The notes under the pieces were generated by a model. It was not told where the DNA came from and did not search any database. It worked only from the letters and a program-made list of their open reading frames with translations. A stretch of 32,402 nucleotides of DNA from the NCBI GenBank assembly GCA_028820795.1, contig JAPPHK010000025.1:1-32402 (forward strand). The letters run 5' to 3'. How positions within the stretch are numbered: the first letter of the stretch is position 1; each line of letters begins with the position of its first letter. The position numbers were made by a program, and so were the translations under genes. Below, one piece after another: positions 1 to 6,443 of this stretch. The DNA comes from Nitrospinota bacterium. Its GTDB lineage: Bacteria; UBA8248.

Positions 1-750
1 AATGACGATCAAACCCGCACAGCCCCTTCGGGACAGGTCGCGACCCGGACAGGCCTGCGACCCGTCCACTATGGTGAACACCATTCGATGATTGGGGTGC
101 TCCCCTCCCTTGATGCTTTTTCAACAACCCCTTTCCGGTCGGGTTCGACGCCGGAACGACGGGCCACTCCGCACGCTCATCTACTCCGGTCCATCGCCGG
201 GGTCCGGCCTCCGCGCCCCCGCATTTCCCCGCAGTCGCGTCTATGGCGCGCGGCCGGGATTTGCTACCCTTGCGCCCGAGGCCCGCCGCCCGGTCCGGTT
301 CGACGGCTTGCGGTCGGGGACGTTTTCCGGGAGCCTCGAGACGGGACCAACAGGATGGACGATGAAGCGAAGCGGCGATGATTTCAGAACGTCGAACCCG
401 ACTGTTCGTGTCGGGCGAGCCGACGTCATCCGCCATCTCGGCGGGGAACTCCGGGCGAGGAGCGGGAGTTTCCAAGCGGAGACCGCAAGGGCCGAGACGG
501 CCTTCGGAATTTCCGAAAAATTCGATAAATATAGATAAATTCACGGGGTTTTTCCATAAATTGCGGTAAATTGAATTCCTGGGAAATGACGCCGCGGGTA
601 ACGGGCGCAGAGGAATTCTGCCACGACCCGAGGCTACCGCGATAACGGCAGATGCGGGGAGTTGCGGGGGCGGATGCGCTTCCAGTGATATATGCGCGCA
701 GGTGTCATATCCAACTGATAATAAACGGGTAACCTGAAAAGGAGATTGTT
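1..750. other. Non-coding, repeat-bearing left end
   Basis: No convincing gene lies here. Several open frames exist on both strands, but they overlap one another, are Arg/Pro/Ser-rich, lack good ribosome-binding sites and resemble no family I recognise. The first roughly 540 bases are GC-rich and contain a copy of the TTTTTCAACAACCCC repeat. From about 525 the sequence turns AT-richer. An 8-base inverted repeat (GAATTCCT 573-580, AGGAATTC 611-618) is the only other structure noticed. The last 100 bases presumably hold the promoter of the permease gene at 751, but I cannot pick clear -35/-10 boxes. Confidence 0.6.
117..167. repeat. Dispersed intergenic repeat, left copy
   Basis: TTTTTCAACAACCCC at 117-131 is identical to the arm at 32167-32181 and is the reverse complement of 32020-32034. 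The flank that follows (CCGGTCGGGTTCGACGCCGG, then AACGACGGG) matches in degenerate form the stretch at about 32279-32305 (CCGGTCGGCTCCGACACCGG, then AATGACGAG). The same repeat family therefore bounds both ends of the window. Confidence 0.7.
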
Positions 751-1113
751 GTGGACTGGATAGGAGTTGGTCTTCTGGTTCTGGGCGCGGTCGTGGGCAC
801 CTTGAACGCGGCCACCGGCGTGGGCTGGGGCATCATCATGGTGCCCGTGCTCTTCCTCGTTCCCGGGCTCACGCCCAGACAGGCGGTGGCGGTATCGATC
901 TTCGCCTACCTGTTCAACTCGCTGGTCGCCTCGTTCGAGAACGTGCGAGGCGGGCTAATTGTCTGGAATTACGCGGTTTATCTCAGCATCGGGGCCATCA
1001 TCGGCGGCGTCTTGGGGGCGCATCTGCTGCAAACCTTCTCAGGCCTCACGCTCAAGAGAATCGTGGGCGTCGTGGTGATCGCCGCGGGCGCGAACCTGCT
1101 CATCAACCGCTGA
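751..1113 (+). CDS. Half-length TauE/SafE (TSUP) permease
   Basis: This 120-residue, very hydrophobic protein resembles the N-terminal half of sulfite exporter TauE/SafE (TSUP) family permeases. Those move sulfite, organosulfonates or related small anions across the inner membrane. About four membrane segments can be seen, with the family-like GxxxGxxNAATGVGWGIIMVP pattern near residues 12-32 and a second glycine-rich segment (IGAIIGGVLGAHL) near 86-98. Full-length members are about 240-270 residues, so this half-size unit would have to dimerise. The GTG start at 751 is chosen because AAAAGGAG sits at 737-744. The TGA at the end does not look like a Sec codon: the codons after it encode nothing TSUP-like. 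The substrate is unknown. Sulfite is attractive given the reductase cluster 2 kb away, but that is inference. Confidence 0.75.
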   Translation: MDWIGVGLLVLGAVVGTLNAATGVGWGIIMVPVLFLVPGLTPRQAVAVSIFAYLFNSLVASFENVRGGLIVWNYAVYLSIGAIIGGVLGAHLLQTFSGLTLKRIVGVVVIAAGANLLINR

Positions 1114-1247
1114 AACGAAACTCCCCGCTCTCGCGAGGGATTTCATAGTGCTTGCGCTTCATGGACTCGCAACTGTTTGTTCGGAGCCGATAAAACAAAT
1201 GAATTCAGTATTTTAACATGATATGTTTCATGCGATACATCGGCCGG

Positions 1248-1388
1248 TTATCCAAGCAGCTTCCTCTTCATCCAGCCGAAAACCCGCGCCACGGCGGAGA
1301 ACATCCCGCCCACTCACGTGGGGCAGGCGACTTGTTCCGGCGGCGTATGGCCCTTATCGTGAATCTTCTCCTGCGCGGGATTCGGCAT
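1248..1388 (-). CDS. Candidate 46-aa selenoprotein with CPTU motif
   Basis: This ORF begins 3 bases after the DUF971 stop on the minus strand (ATG at 1388) and runs to TAA at 1250-1248 if the in-frame TGA at 1316-1314 is read as Sec. The product has Cys22-Pro-Thr-Sec25, a CxxU redox motif. Before it is a polar stretch (EKIHDKGHTPPEQVA). After it comes a hydrophobic then basic amphipathic tail ending in WMKRKLLG. A GC-rich 5-bp hairpin begins 3 nt after the UGA. I do not recognise the family. Position in a block with a DsbA-like selenoprotein and DUF971, plus CxxU, suggests a thiol/selenol redox role. It could instead be a spurious 24-residue frame ending at TGA. Ordinary gene finders would miss it. 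Confidence 0.5.
1293..1310 (-). promoter_or_regulatory. bSECIS-like hairpin after UGA 1316-1314
   Basis: On the minus-strand mRNA, GGCGG (1310-1306) pairs with CCGCC (1297-1293) around the 8-nt loop GAUGUUCU, whose first base is G. A stem-loop with a G early in the loop, shortly after UGA, is the known form of the bacterial SECIS bound by SelB. Here the loop starts about 9 nt after the UGA, nearer than is usual, so support is moderate. Confidence 0.4.
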
Positions 1389-1391
1389 GAT

Positions 1392-1745
1392 TCAGCCCTC
1401 TCCTCCCCCCGAGCTTCCGGCGCGTCCGGGGGCGATATCGTAAAGATAATCAAACGAATAGATGCCGGCGCCGCACCCGCCCCGCCAGATGAAATTGATG
1501 GCGTAGCGCCCCACCATCTCCACGTTTTCAAGCTCCGCAGGACCGCTCGACCCCGAGAGGACGGCGAGGGGGTTCTTCTCGCGCTCCTTGCGCTCTTCCT
1601 TGCAGTTCGCGCACGGACAAAGGGCGGCGAGGTAGTCGAAGCCGTAGGCGCTCTTCTCCCCGCTCGCCCACTCGACGCGAAACTCGCGGGCGGGCTTATC
1701 CACCGTAAGATCAACGGGATGGGCCTTTTCTTCCATTGCGCTCAT
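1392..1745 (-). CDS. DUF971 domain protein
   Basis: This is a 117-residue DUF971 protein (gamma-butyrobetaine hydroxylase N-terminal-like fold). Supporting features are an N-terminal beta-rich segment ending in the W-x-SGE-type turn (VEWASGEKSAYGFDYL, about 25-40), then the Cys motif CPCANC (about 43-48), and a C-terminal W-x-GGCGAGIYSFDYLYDI block (about 87-102). The Cys residues are consistent with metal (zinc) binding, as in the homologous N-domain. Members occur alone or fused to other enzymes, and the stand-alone role is not established. The ATG at 1745 is 29 bases downstream of the DsbA-like stop, with AGAGG about 10 bases ahead. It lies between two Sec-candidate genes, so a shared redox or metal function is possible. 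Confidence 0.8.
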   Translation of the reverse strand: MSAMEEKAHPVDLTVDKPAREFRVEWASGEKSAYGFDYLAALCPCANCKEERKEREKNPLAVLSGSSGPAELENVEMVGRYAINFIWRGGCGAGIYSFDYLYDIAPGRAGSSGGGEG

Positions 1746-1774
1746 GAACCGGAAACCTCTATCGCTTTCGGCGA

Positions 1775-2434
1775 TTATCTCGCCTTCATCCCGTATTTCT
1801 CATACTTCTTCGAGGAGGCGGTGCTGAGCCTGGCGGACTGGGGCGTCTTGAGCTCCAGCAGCCAGGGCCGCTCGGCCGAGGTGGCCCGCACGGCGTCTAG
1901 GAGCCCCTGCTCGTCGCCCTCGTTTTCCCAATCGCCCTCTTCGAGCTTCACGAATACGGGCTTGCCCTCGCCGAAATCGAGCGTGGGAACGCCGAAAATG
2001 CCCTGCTCGGCCGCGTCTTCATGCTCTTGCGCGATGAGGGGAATCGTGGCGCCGCTTTTCATGTCCTCCTCCCAGCGGTCGACGTCGAGACCCACTTCCA
2101 CGGCAATATCGCGCAGCACCAGCTCGCTGGTGATGTCCTTGCCGTCTCTGTGCTTCGCGCGGTGGAGCGCCACGTGGTACTTGTCGAACTGCGTCTCACC
2201 CTGCAAAGCCGCGCACTTGGCCGCCTGATGCGGGGGGAGGTCCCTGCTCGGGAAGGTCTTGTCCTCCCAGGCCTTCCAGTCCTCGCCCCGCGCCGGGCCG
2301 AAATTGGCCTGCTCGAGCACGAAAGCCTTGTAGTCCACTTTCAGATCGCTTCTTTTCTCCTGAAGACGAACGAGCCACTCCATGGCCCTGTAGGCGTAGG
2401 GTCAGACGTAGCAGTTCCACATGGTGACGTTCAT
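1775..2434 (-). CDS. DsbA/FrnE-like oxidoreductase, selenoprotein (UPYA)
   Basis: With the in-frame TGA at 2404-2402 read as Sec, the protein is 219 residues. It starts at ATG 2434, which has AAGGAG at 2446-2441. Residues 1-10 form the first thioredoxin-fold strand (MNVTMWNCYV), followed by Sec11-Pro-Tyr-Ala where DsbA/FrnE proteins carry CPxC. The cis-proline loop GIFGVPT appears late in the protein, as expected of the fold. The second active-site Cys is Ala, so this would be a mono-selenol enzyme (peroxidase, reductase or isomerase-like) rather than a dithiol oxidase. Cys8 could serve as a resolving residue. No signal peptide is seen, so it is probably cytoplasmic. It leads a minus-strand block with DUF971 and the CPTU ORF. 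Reading TGA as a stop leaves a 10-residue peptide and an internal ATG start at 2383 without the active site. Confidence 0.8.
2372..2388 (-). promoter_or_regulatory. bSECIS-like hairpin after UGA 2404-2402
   Basis: From 2388 to 2372 on the minus-strand mRNA, GGGCCA pairs with UGGCUC (six pairs, one G-U) around loop UGGAG. The loop opens about 19 nt after the UGA and has G at its second position. Spacing and loop agree with the known bacterial SECIS pattern. The fold was made by hand and no energy was computed. Confidence 0.5.
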
Positions 2435-2544
2435 GTTTTTCTCCTTGAAAGACGAGTCATCAAGAAACATTGCGGGCTAATCATACATCACAAAAACGCA
2501 GATGAAAAAGCAGAGCGAAGTACTTTGAAAATAAGCGTTTTCCG

Positions 2545-3144
2545 CTAATTTTCAGGCGCGAGCGCCTTGTTCAGAAGCGCTTCCGCGCCCGCATTCAAGG
2601 AAAGCTCCCTGGCGGCCTCCTGTCCGCGCGCGGACATTTTCGCCCAGGTTTTCCGCAAGATGCCGATGATTTTCTCTTCATCGTGCAGGCGTGAGAAATC
2701 CCAGAAGTAGCTCTCCAAAAACACCAGGCAGGCGACATCCTCGAGCGTCTGGGTCTCGGGATTTGATTTCAAGCCCTGTTTTTTCAACAGCTTCCGCACG
2801 CGGACTATCGTTTCCTCATCGTAGCCCGCCTCCTCGAGAATCTCGGCCGTTTTCTCTCCATGATAGTCATAAAGCCGGGTCCGCCACCTGTGGTATCCCT
2901 TCCTGCCCAAGGGGTAATCCGAGCGAGGAATCTCCCATCTGCGTATATGCTGGCTCCGCACAGCCAGGCGCAGGGCTTCCGATGCCAGCGGCTCGATGGT
3001 TTCGAGCCATTTCGTCATTCTCACCGAATACAAAAGTTCTTTCGGGTAATCTTCGCCCTCGAAGATTTCGGTGTTCGGATCCAGCGAATTCGCCTCATCG
3101 ATCAGACATATGGCATTCTCAAAACGTGTGGGGTTTTCACACAT
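2545..3144 (-). CDS. DUF4202 family protein
   Basis: This 199-residue protein matches DUF4202. It has an N-terminal AICLIDEANSLDPN block, then PKELLYSVRMTKWLE, then the signature RSQHIRRWEIPRSDYPLGR and GYHRWRTRLYDYH. The conserved His and Asp/Glu residues along a helical fold recall HD-type metal-dependent phosphohydrolases, though the biochemical role is unknown. I recall DUF4202 genes lying next to assimilatory sulfite/nitrite reductases, as here. The ATG at 3144 is preferred over a longer frame to 3186 because AGAAGG lies about 8 bases upstream and family similarity begins just after it. The gene is divergent from cobA across a 175-base regulatory region with two palindromes, so the two are probably co-regulated. 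Confidence 0.85.
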   Translation of the reverse strand: MCENPTRFENAICLIDEANSLDPNTEIFEGEDYPKELLYSVRMTKWLETIEPLASEALRLAVRSQHIRRWEIPRSDYPLGRKGYHRWRTRLYDYHGEKTAEILEEAGYDEETIVRVRKLLKKQGLKSNPETQTLEDVACLVFLESYFWDFSRLHDEEKIIGILRKTWAKMSARGQEAARELSLNAGAEALLNKALAPEN

Positions 3145-3224
3145 AATTCGCACCTTCTCAATAATGACAGGCAAGAAAAGATTCATTCCAGATACAACGA
3201 CTTAAGAATATACTTCTGCGCGGG

Positions 3225-3253
3225 TTGACAAAAGTGGAAAAGCAGAATATTTT
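3225..3253 (+). promoter_or_regulatory. Sigma70-type promoter of the cobA-reductase operon
   Basis: TTGACA (3225-3230) is a perfect -35 box. It is 17 bases from TATTTT (3248-3253), a fair -10 box. The predicted transcript starts near 3260, about 60 bases before the cobA ATG. The -10 lies inside one palindrome and the start site abuts another, which suggests repression. Confidence 0.65.
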
Positions 3254-3281
3254 CTGCTTAAAGTTAAGCAAATTGCTTAAC
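3241..3281. promoter_or_regulatory. Two operator-like palindromes over the promoter
   Basis: AGCAGAA-TATT-TTCTGCT (3241-3258) is a 7+7 inverted repeat covering the -10 box. GTTAAGCAA-A-TTGCTTAAC (3263-3281) is a perfect 9+9 inverted repeat at and just after the predicted start site. Both have a half-site resembling AAGCA/AGCA. They look like tandem sites for a dimeric repressor (perhaps Rrf2, GntR or MarR type, which cannot be told here) controlling cobA and possibly the divergent DUF4202 gene. No T-run follows, so a terminator is unlikely. Confidence 0.6.
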
Positions 3282-3319
3282 AATAAAAAGAAAAGCTGGT
3301 CTTTACTCGGGAATCTCTA

Positions 3320-4129
3320 ATGTATCAAGGAAAAGTACAGATTGTGGGAGCAGGCCCTGGGGATCCGGACCTACTTACTCTCAAGGCAGCGAAAGCCCTG
3401 ACAAACGCGGATGTGGTGGTTTACGATCGTCTCGTGAACCCTGAAGTCCTTGAACTGTGCCCGGAAAACTGCCAGTTCATCAATGCGGGCAAATCCACCG
3501 GACGCCACACCATGAACCAAGATGACATCAACGAAACTCTGATCCATTTCGCTCATGGCGGTTTTCAGGTAGTGCGCCTGAAAGGCGGAGACCCGTTCGT
3601 ATTCGGGCGTGGCGGCGAGGAAGCGCAAGCACTGGCGGAAGCCGGTATTCATTTTGAAGTCATACCGGGCATCAGTTCGGCCCTGGCCGTGCCCGCCTAT
3701 GCCGGAATACCCGTCACACACCGAAGCCTCGCCTCTTCGTTTACTGTCGTGACAGCTCATGAAGACCCTCAAAAACCCGAAACAAAAGTGGATTACGCAC
3801 ATCTGGCCAAGGACAAGGGAACTCTCGTTTTCCTTATGGGTGCTCGCTCTATCGGACGCATATCAGCCGCTTTAATCGACAACGGCATGTCGAAAGATAC
3901 GGCAACGGCCATCATTGAGAATGGAGCCACAAACAGGCAATCAGCCTATCGTTGCTCTTTGGGAGAAGCATCGAGCCTTGCGCAACGCGAAGAAATATCC
4001 CCACCCGCAATTTTTCTCGTAGGACCCGTCGCCGGCCTTGAAGACCTCGTTTGGTTCGAGGCCGATGAAAGCCAGGAAATTTCCTGGCGCTGTCCCACTG
4101 AAGAATTCTCGAGCAAATCCATTTCGTAA
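3320..4129 (+). CDS. cobA: Uroporphyrinogen-III C-methyltransferase (SUMT)
   Basis: This 269-residue SUMT/CobA enzyme methylates uroporphyrinogen III at C2 and C7 with SAM to give precorrin-2, the first step of siroheme synthesis. The family motifs are clear. VGAGPGDPDLLTLKAAKAL is near the N-terminus, followed by VVVYDRLVNPE. LKGGDPFVFGRGGEEA is the SAM-binding motif, near 87-102. VIPGISSALAVPAYAGIPVTHR is near 114-135, and VGPVAGLEDLVWF is at the C-terminus. Length is normal for a stand-alone enzyme without the CysG dehydrogenase/chelatase half. That half is partly replaced by the CbiX/SirB chelatase downstream, so a precorrin-2 dehydrogenase must lie elsewhere. It is the first gene of the operon that makes cofactor for the siroheme reductase. 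Confidence 0.93.
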   Translation: MYQGKVQIVGAGPGDPDLLTLKAAKALTNADVVVYDRLVNPEVLELCPENCQFINAGKSTGRHTMNQDDINETLIHFAHGGFQVVRLKGGDPFVFGRGGEEAQALAEAGIHFEVIPGISSALAVPAYAGIPVTHRSLASSFTVVTAHEDPQKPETKVDYAHLAKDKGTLVFLMGARSIGRISAALIDNGMSKDTATAIIENGATNRQSAYRCSLGEASSLAQREEISPPAIFLVGPVAGLEDLVWFEADESQEISWRCPTEEFSSKSIS

Positions 4130-4132
4130 TTG

Positions 4133-4148
4133 CCGGGCTTCAGCCCGG
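4133..4148 (+). other. Intercistronic hairpin between cobA and reductase gene
   Basis: CCGGGCT (4133-4139) is complementary to AGCCCGG (4142-4148). Allowing a realistic 4-nt loop, about six G/C-rich pairs form just after the cobA stop. No U-run follows, so it is more likely an mRNA processing or stability element, or a small REP-like palindrome, than a full terminator. Confidence 0.45.
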
Positions 4149-4200
4149 TCCTTAATTCATCATCCAATATGTACGTTGCCGTTCACGTAAGGAGTATGTG

Positions 4201-6003
4201 ATGCACGAAGAATCACGAAAACCACAGTCTCGGGAAACATTGGGCGTCATACCGGTGATTTCCGATGAATTCGATGATTTTGAAACACAAGCCACCAGAT
4301 TCCGAAACGGGGAACTCGAAAACAGTGAATTTCTGCCCTATCGACTAAGGCGTGGCGTATACGGCCAGCGGCAGGCGGATGTGCAGATGGTGCGCGTGAA
4401 AATACCTTTCGGCGGCCTGAGCGCTTCTCAACTGGAAGCTCTCGGGCGCGTATCTCGTGATTATGCGCCTCTGGGAAAAGGCCACGTGACGACACGGGAA
4501 AACGTGCAGTTTCATTTCGTGCCCCTAGACCAGTCCGCCGATGTCTTGAGGCTTCTGGGCGAAGTGGGACTGACCACGCGTGAAGCATGCGGAAACTGCG
4601 TGAGGAACGTCACTGGCTGTCCCTATGCGGGCGTCTGTAAGGAACAGGTATTCGACGCCACGCCCTACGCTGGCGCGTTTGCGCGTTACTTCGTCCGCAA
4701 GGATTTCACACAGGATTTGCCGCGCAAATTCAAGGTGGCGTTCTCCAGTTGCGCTTCGGACTGCGTGGTCGGTGGAATTCATGACATCGGTTTCATCCCG
4801 GTCGTGAAGGAGATGGAAGGAACTCCCGTGCATGGTTTCAAGATGCTCGTCGGAGGCGGACTCGCCACTTTTGCGCGTACCGCCGAAGTGCTTTACGAGT
4901 TCGTTCCGGTGTCCGATTTCCTGAGGGTGAGCGAAGCCCTTATCCGGGTTTTCGACCAGGCGGCGGAACTCCGTAAATCCCGCTTCAAGGCGCGCATCAA
5001 GTTCCTGGTAAGCTGGATAGGGATAGACGGGCTGCGCGAACGCGTCGAGGAAGAACTCAAAAAGGACTGGGCGAAAGAACCCGTGAGTCCTGAGCCCTAT
5101 CTTTGGAAAGATGATGAAGAAACCGACGCTCCCCCCGTCTTGAACACCCTGAACGGAGCAGGGGCAAGTCCGAATGGCGACGCGGCGGATTATTACACCT
5201 GGAGAAAAACGAACGTCACCGCACAGAGGCAAGAAGGCTATTTTGCTGTCGAGGTGAAACTACCATTGGGGAACATTCTTACGGATCAGTTCTTCGCCCT
5301 GGCCGACCTCACCCGACGTTTCGCGAGAGGGCGCGCAAGAACGAGTTTCGAGCAAAACCTCGTCCTTAGATGGGTGCGTGAAGGAGAGCTTTACCCTCTC
5401 TGGAAAGAACTCCAACGCATCGGTCTCGCCGAAAAAGGCGCCCGTGAGATTTCCGACGTGGTCTCCTGCCCGGGAACGGATTCATGCAAACTCGGCATCA
5501 CTTCCTCCATGGGGCTGGCCAACGCCATTCGTGAAACTCTTCATGAAGTCAATCAGGACCCGCTCACACGGGAGATGCACATCAAGATGAGCGGTTGCCC
5601 GAATTCCTGCGGGCAGCACCACATTGCCAACATCGGCTTTCACGGGGGGACGCTCAAAGCGGACGGCGTGATGCTGCCCGCTTATGAAATCTTCCTCGGC
5701 GGCCGATACGAAAATACCGGTGGAGAAACCCGCATCGGCAAGCGCATCCAGGTCCGGATTCCCGCAAAGCGCGTTCCTGCCGCGCTCAAGAAAATGTTGT
5801 CCCACTACCAGGAAAACAGAAACGAGGGTGAGCGTTTCAACGAGTTTTTGGACCGCGTGGGCAGCGCGTCCTTCGAAGACTTGTTGCATGAATTTCATCT
5901 GGCCGGCCAGTTCAACGACGAACCCGATTCTGATTTGTTCATCGACTGGAGTCAGGACAGGCAATACGTATTGGAGAGAGGAGAGGGCGAATGCCTAGCC
6001 TAG
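4201..6003 (+). CDS. Ferredoxin-type nitrite/sulfite reductase (siroheme, 4Fe-4S)
   Basis: This 600-residue hemoprotein reductase carries out the six-electron reduction of sulfite to sulfide or nitrite to ammonia in the cytoplasm. The duplicated architecture is visible: a ferredoxin-like half-domain (about 50-120), a first siroheme-binding half with CGNCVRNVTGCPYAGVC (about 127-145), a second ferredoxin-like half (about 345-405), and the cluster ligands Cys423-x5-Cys429 and Cys466-x3-Cys470 (SCPGTDSCK, SGCPNSCGQ). ATG at 4201 is chosen over the GTG at 4198 because AAGGAG at 4189-4194 is correctly spaced. It sits between siroheme-synthesis genes, which supports the call. Sulfite versus nitrite specificity cannot be decided from what I see. 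The final 13 bases overlap the next gene, implying translational coupling. Confidence 0.92.
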   Translation: MHEESRKPQSRETLGVIPVISDEFDDFETQATRFRNGELENSEFLPYRLRRGVYGQRQADVQMVRVKIPFGGLSASQLEALGRVSRDYAPLGKGHVTTRENVQFHFVPLDQSADVLRLLGEVGLTTREACGNCVRNVTGCPYAGVCKEQVFDATPYAGAFARYFVRKDFTQDLPRKFKVAFSSCASDCVVGGIHDIGFIPVVKEMEGTPVHGFKMLVGGGLATFARTAEVLYEFVPVSDFLRVSEALIRVFDQAAELRKSRFKARIKFLVSWIGIDGLRERVEEELKKDWAKEPVSPEPYLWKDDEETDAPPVLNTLNGAGASPNGDAADYYTWRKTNVTAQRQEGYFAVEVKLPLGNILTDQFFALADLTRRFARGRARTSFEQNLVLRWVREGELYPLWKELQRIGLAEKGAREISDVVSCPGTDSCKLGITSSMGLANAIRETLHEVNQDPLTREMHIKMSGCPNSCGQHHIANIGFHGGTLKADGVMLPAYEIFLGGRYENTGGETRIGKRIQVRIPAKRVPAALKKMLSHYQENRNEGERFNEFLDRVGSASFEDLLHEFHLAGQFNDEPDSDLFIDWSQDRQYVLERGEGECLA

Positions 6004-6443
6004 AAAAACAATTGGAATTTCTGGACGAGACGCCCGAGGACCAGGTAAAGACGGCTGTTTTGCTCGTCGGTCACGGCAGCCGCGCCCAAAACGCCAACGA
6101 CGCGCTTTTCCGCGTCGTTGAGCATTTTCAAAAGGCGTGGCCGCATCGCATATTGAAGGCCGCTTTCCTGGAGATCAGTCATCCTTCAATTCCAGAGGGA
6201 ATCGACTTGTGCGTAGTGGAAGGGTCTGAGAGAATCATCGTCATCCCATATTTTCTATTCAGGGGCAATCACGTGGCAGTGGACTTGCCCGTATTCATCA
6301 AAGAAGGCCGGAGGAGATACCCGGATATCGACGTCATTTTGGGTCCGCATCTCGGTTTTCATCCTAAAATGATCGAAATCGTAGATGAACGAATCCAGCA
6401 AGTGCTCGATACGCTAAAATTCGAGGAGAATGCCCTACCATGA
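5991..6443 (+). CDS. CbiX/SirB-type sirohydrochlorin chelatase
   Basis: This 150-residue short-form chelatase of the CbiX/SirB family inserts Fe(II) into sirohydrochlorin, giving siroheme for the reductase encoded just upstream (Co(II) is possible in cobalamin-type members). Key features are VLLVGHGSRAQNAND (His at about 27) and VIPYFLFRGNHVAVDLP in the middle. GPHLG near the C-terminus supplies the second metal-binding His. The N-terminal 20 residues are an unusual acidic extension (LEFLDETPEDQVK). The start codon lies inside the last codons of the reductase gene, and the stop overlaps the next ATG as ATGA at 6440-6443, so the three genes are almost certainly one coupled operon. Confidence 0.88.
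   Translation: MPSLEKQLEFLDETPEDQVKTAVLLVGHGSRAQNANDALFRVVEHFQKAWPHRILKAAFLEISHPSIPEGIDLCVVEGSERIIVIPYFLFRGNHVAVDLPVFIKEGRRRYPDIDVILGPHLGFHPKMIEIVDERIQQVLDTLKFEENALP

Noticed and set aside
92-538. Open frames in the left-end repeat region
   Set aside because: They overlap in several frames, have no ribosome-binding sites, resemble no family and are Arg/Ser/Pro-rich as expected of random GC-rich sequence.
1114-1247. Possible read-through of the TSUP gene's TGA as Sec
   Set aside because: The following codons show no membrane segments or TSUP-like sequence, and the stop lies after a normal LLINR end, so it is a true stop.
1218-2228. A 336-codon plus-strand frame
   Set aside because: It is antisense to the DsbA-like and DUF971 genes, which have family motifs, and its own product (poly-Ser, poly-Arg) is not protein-like.
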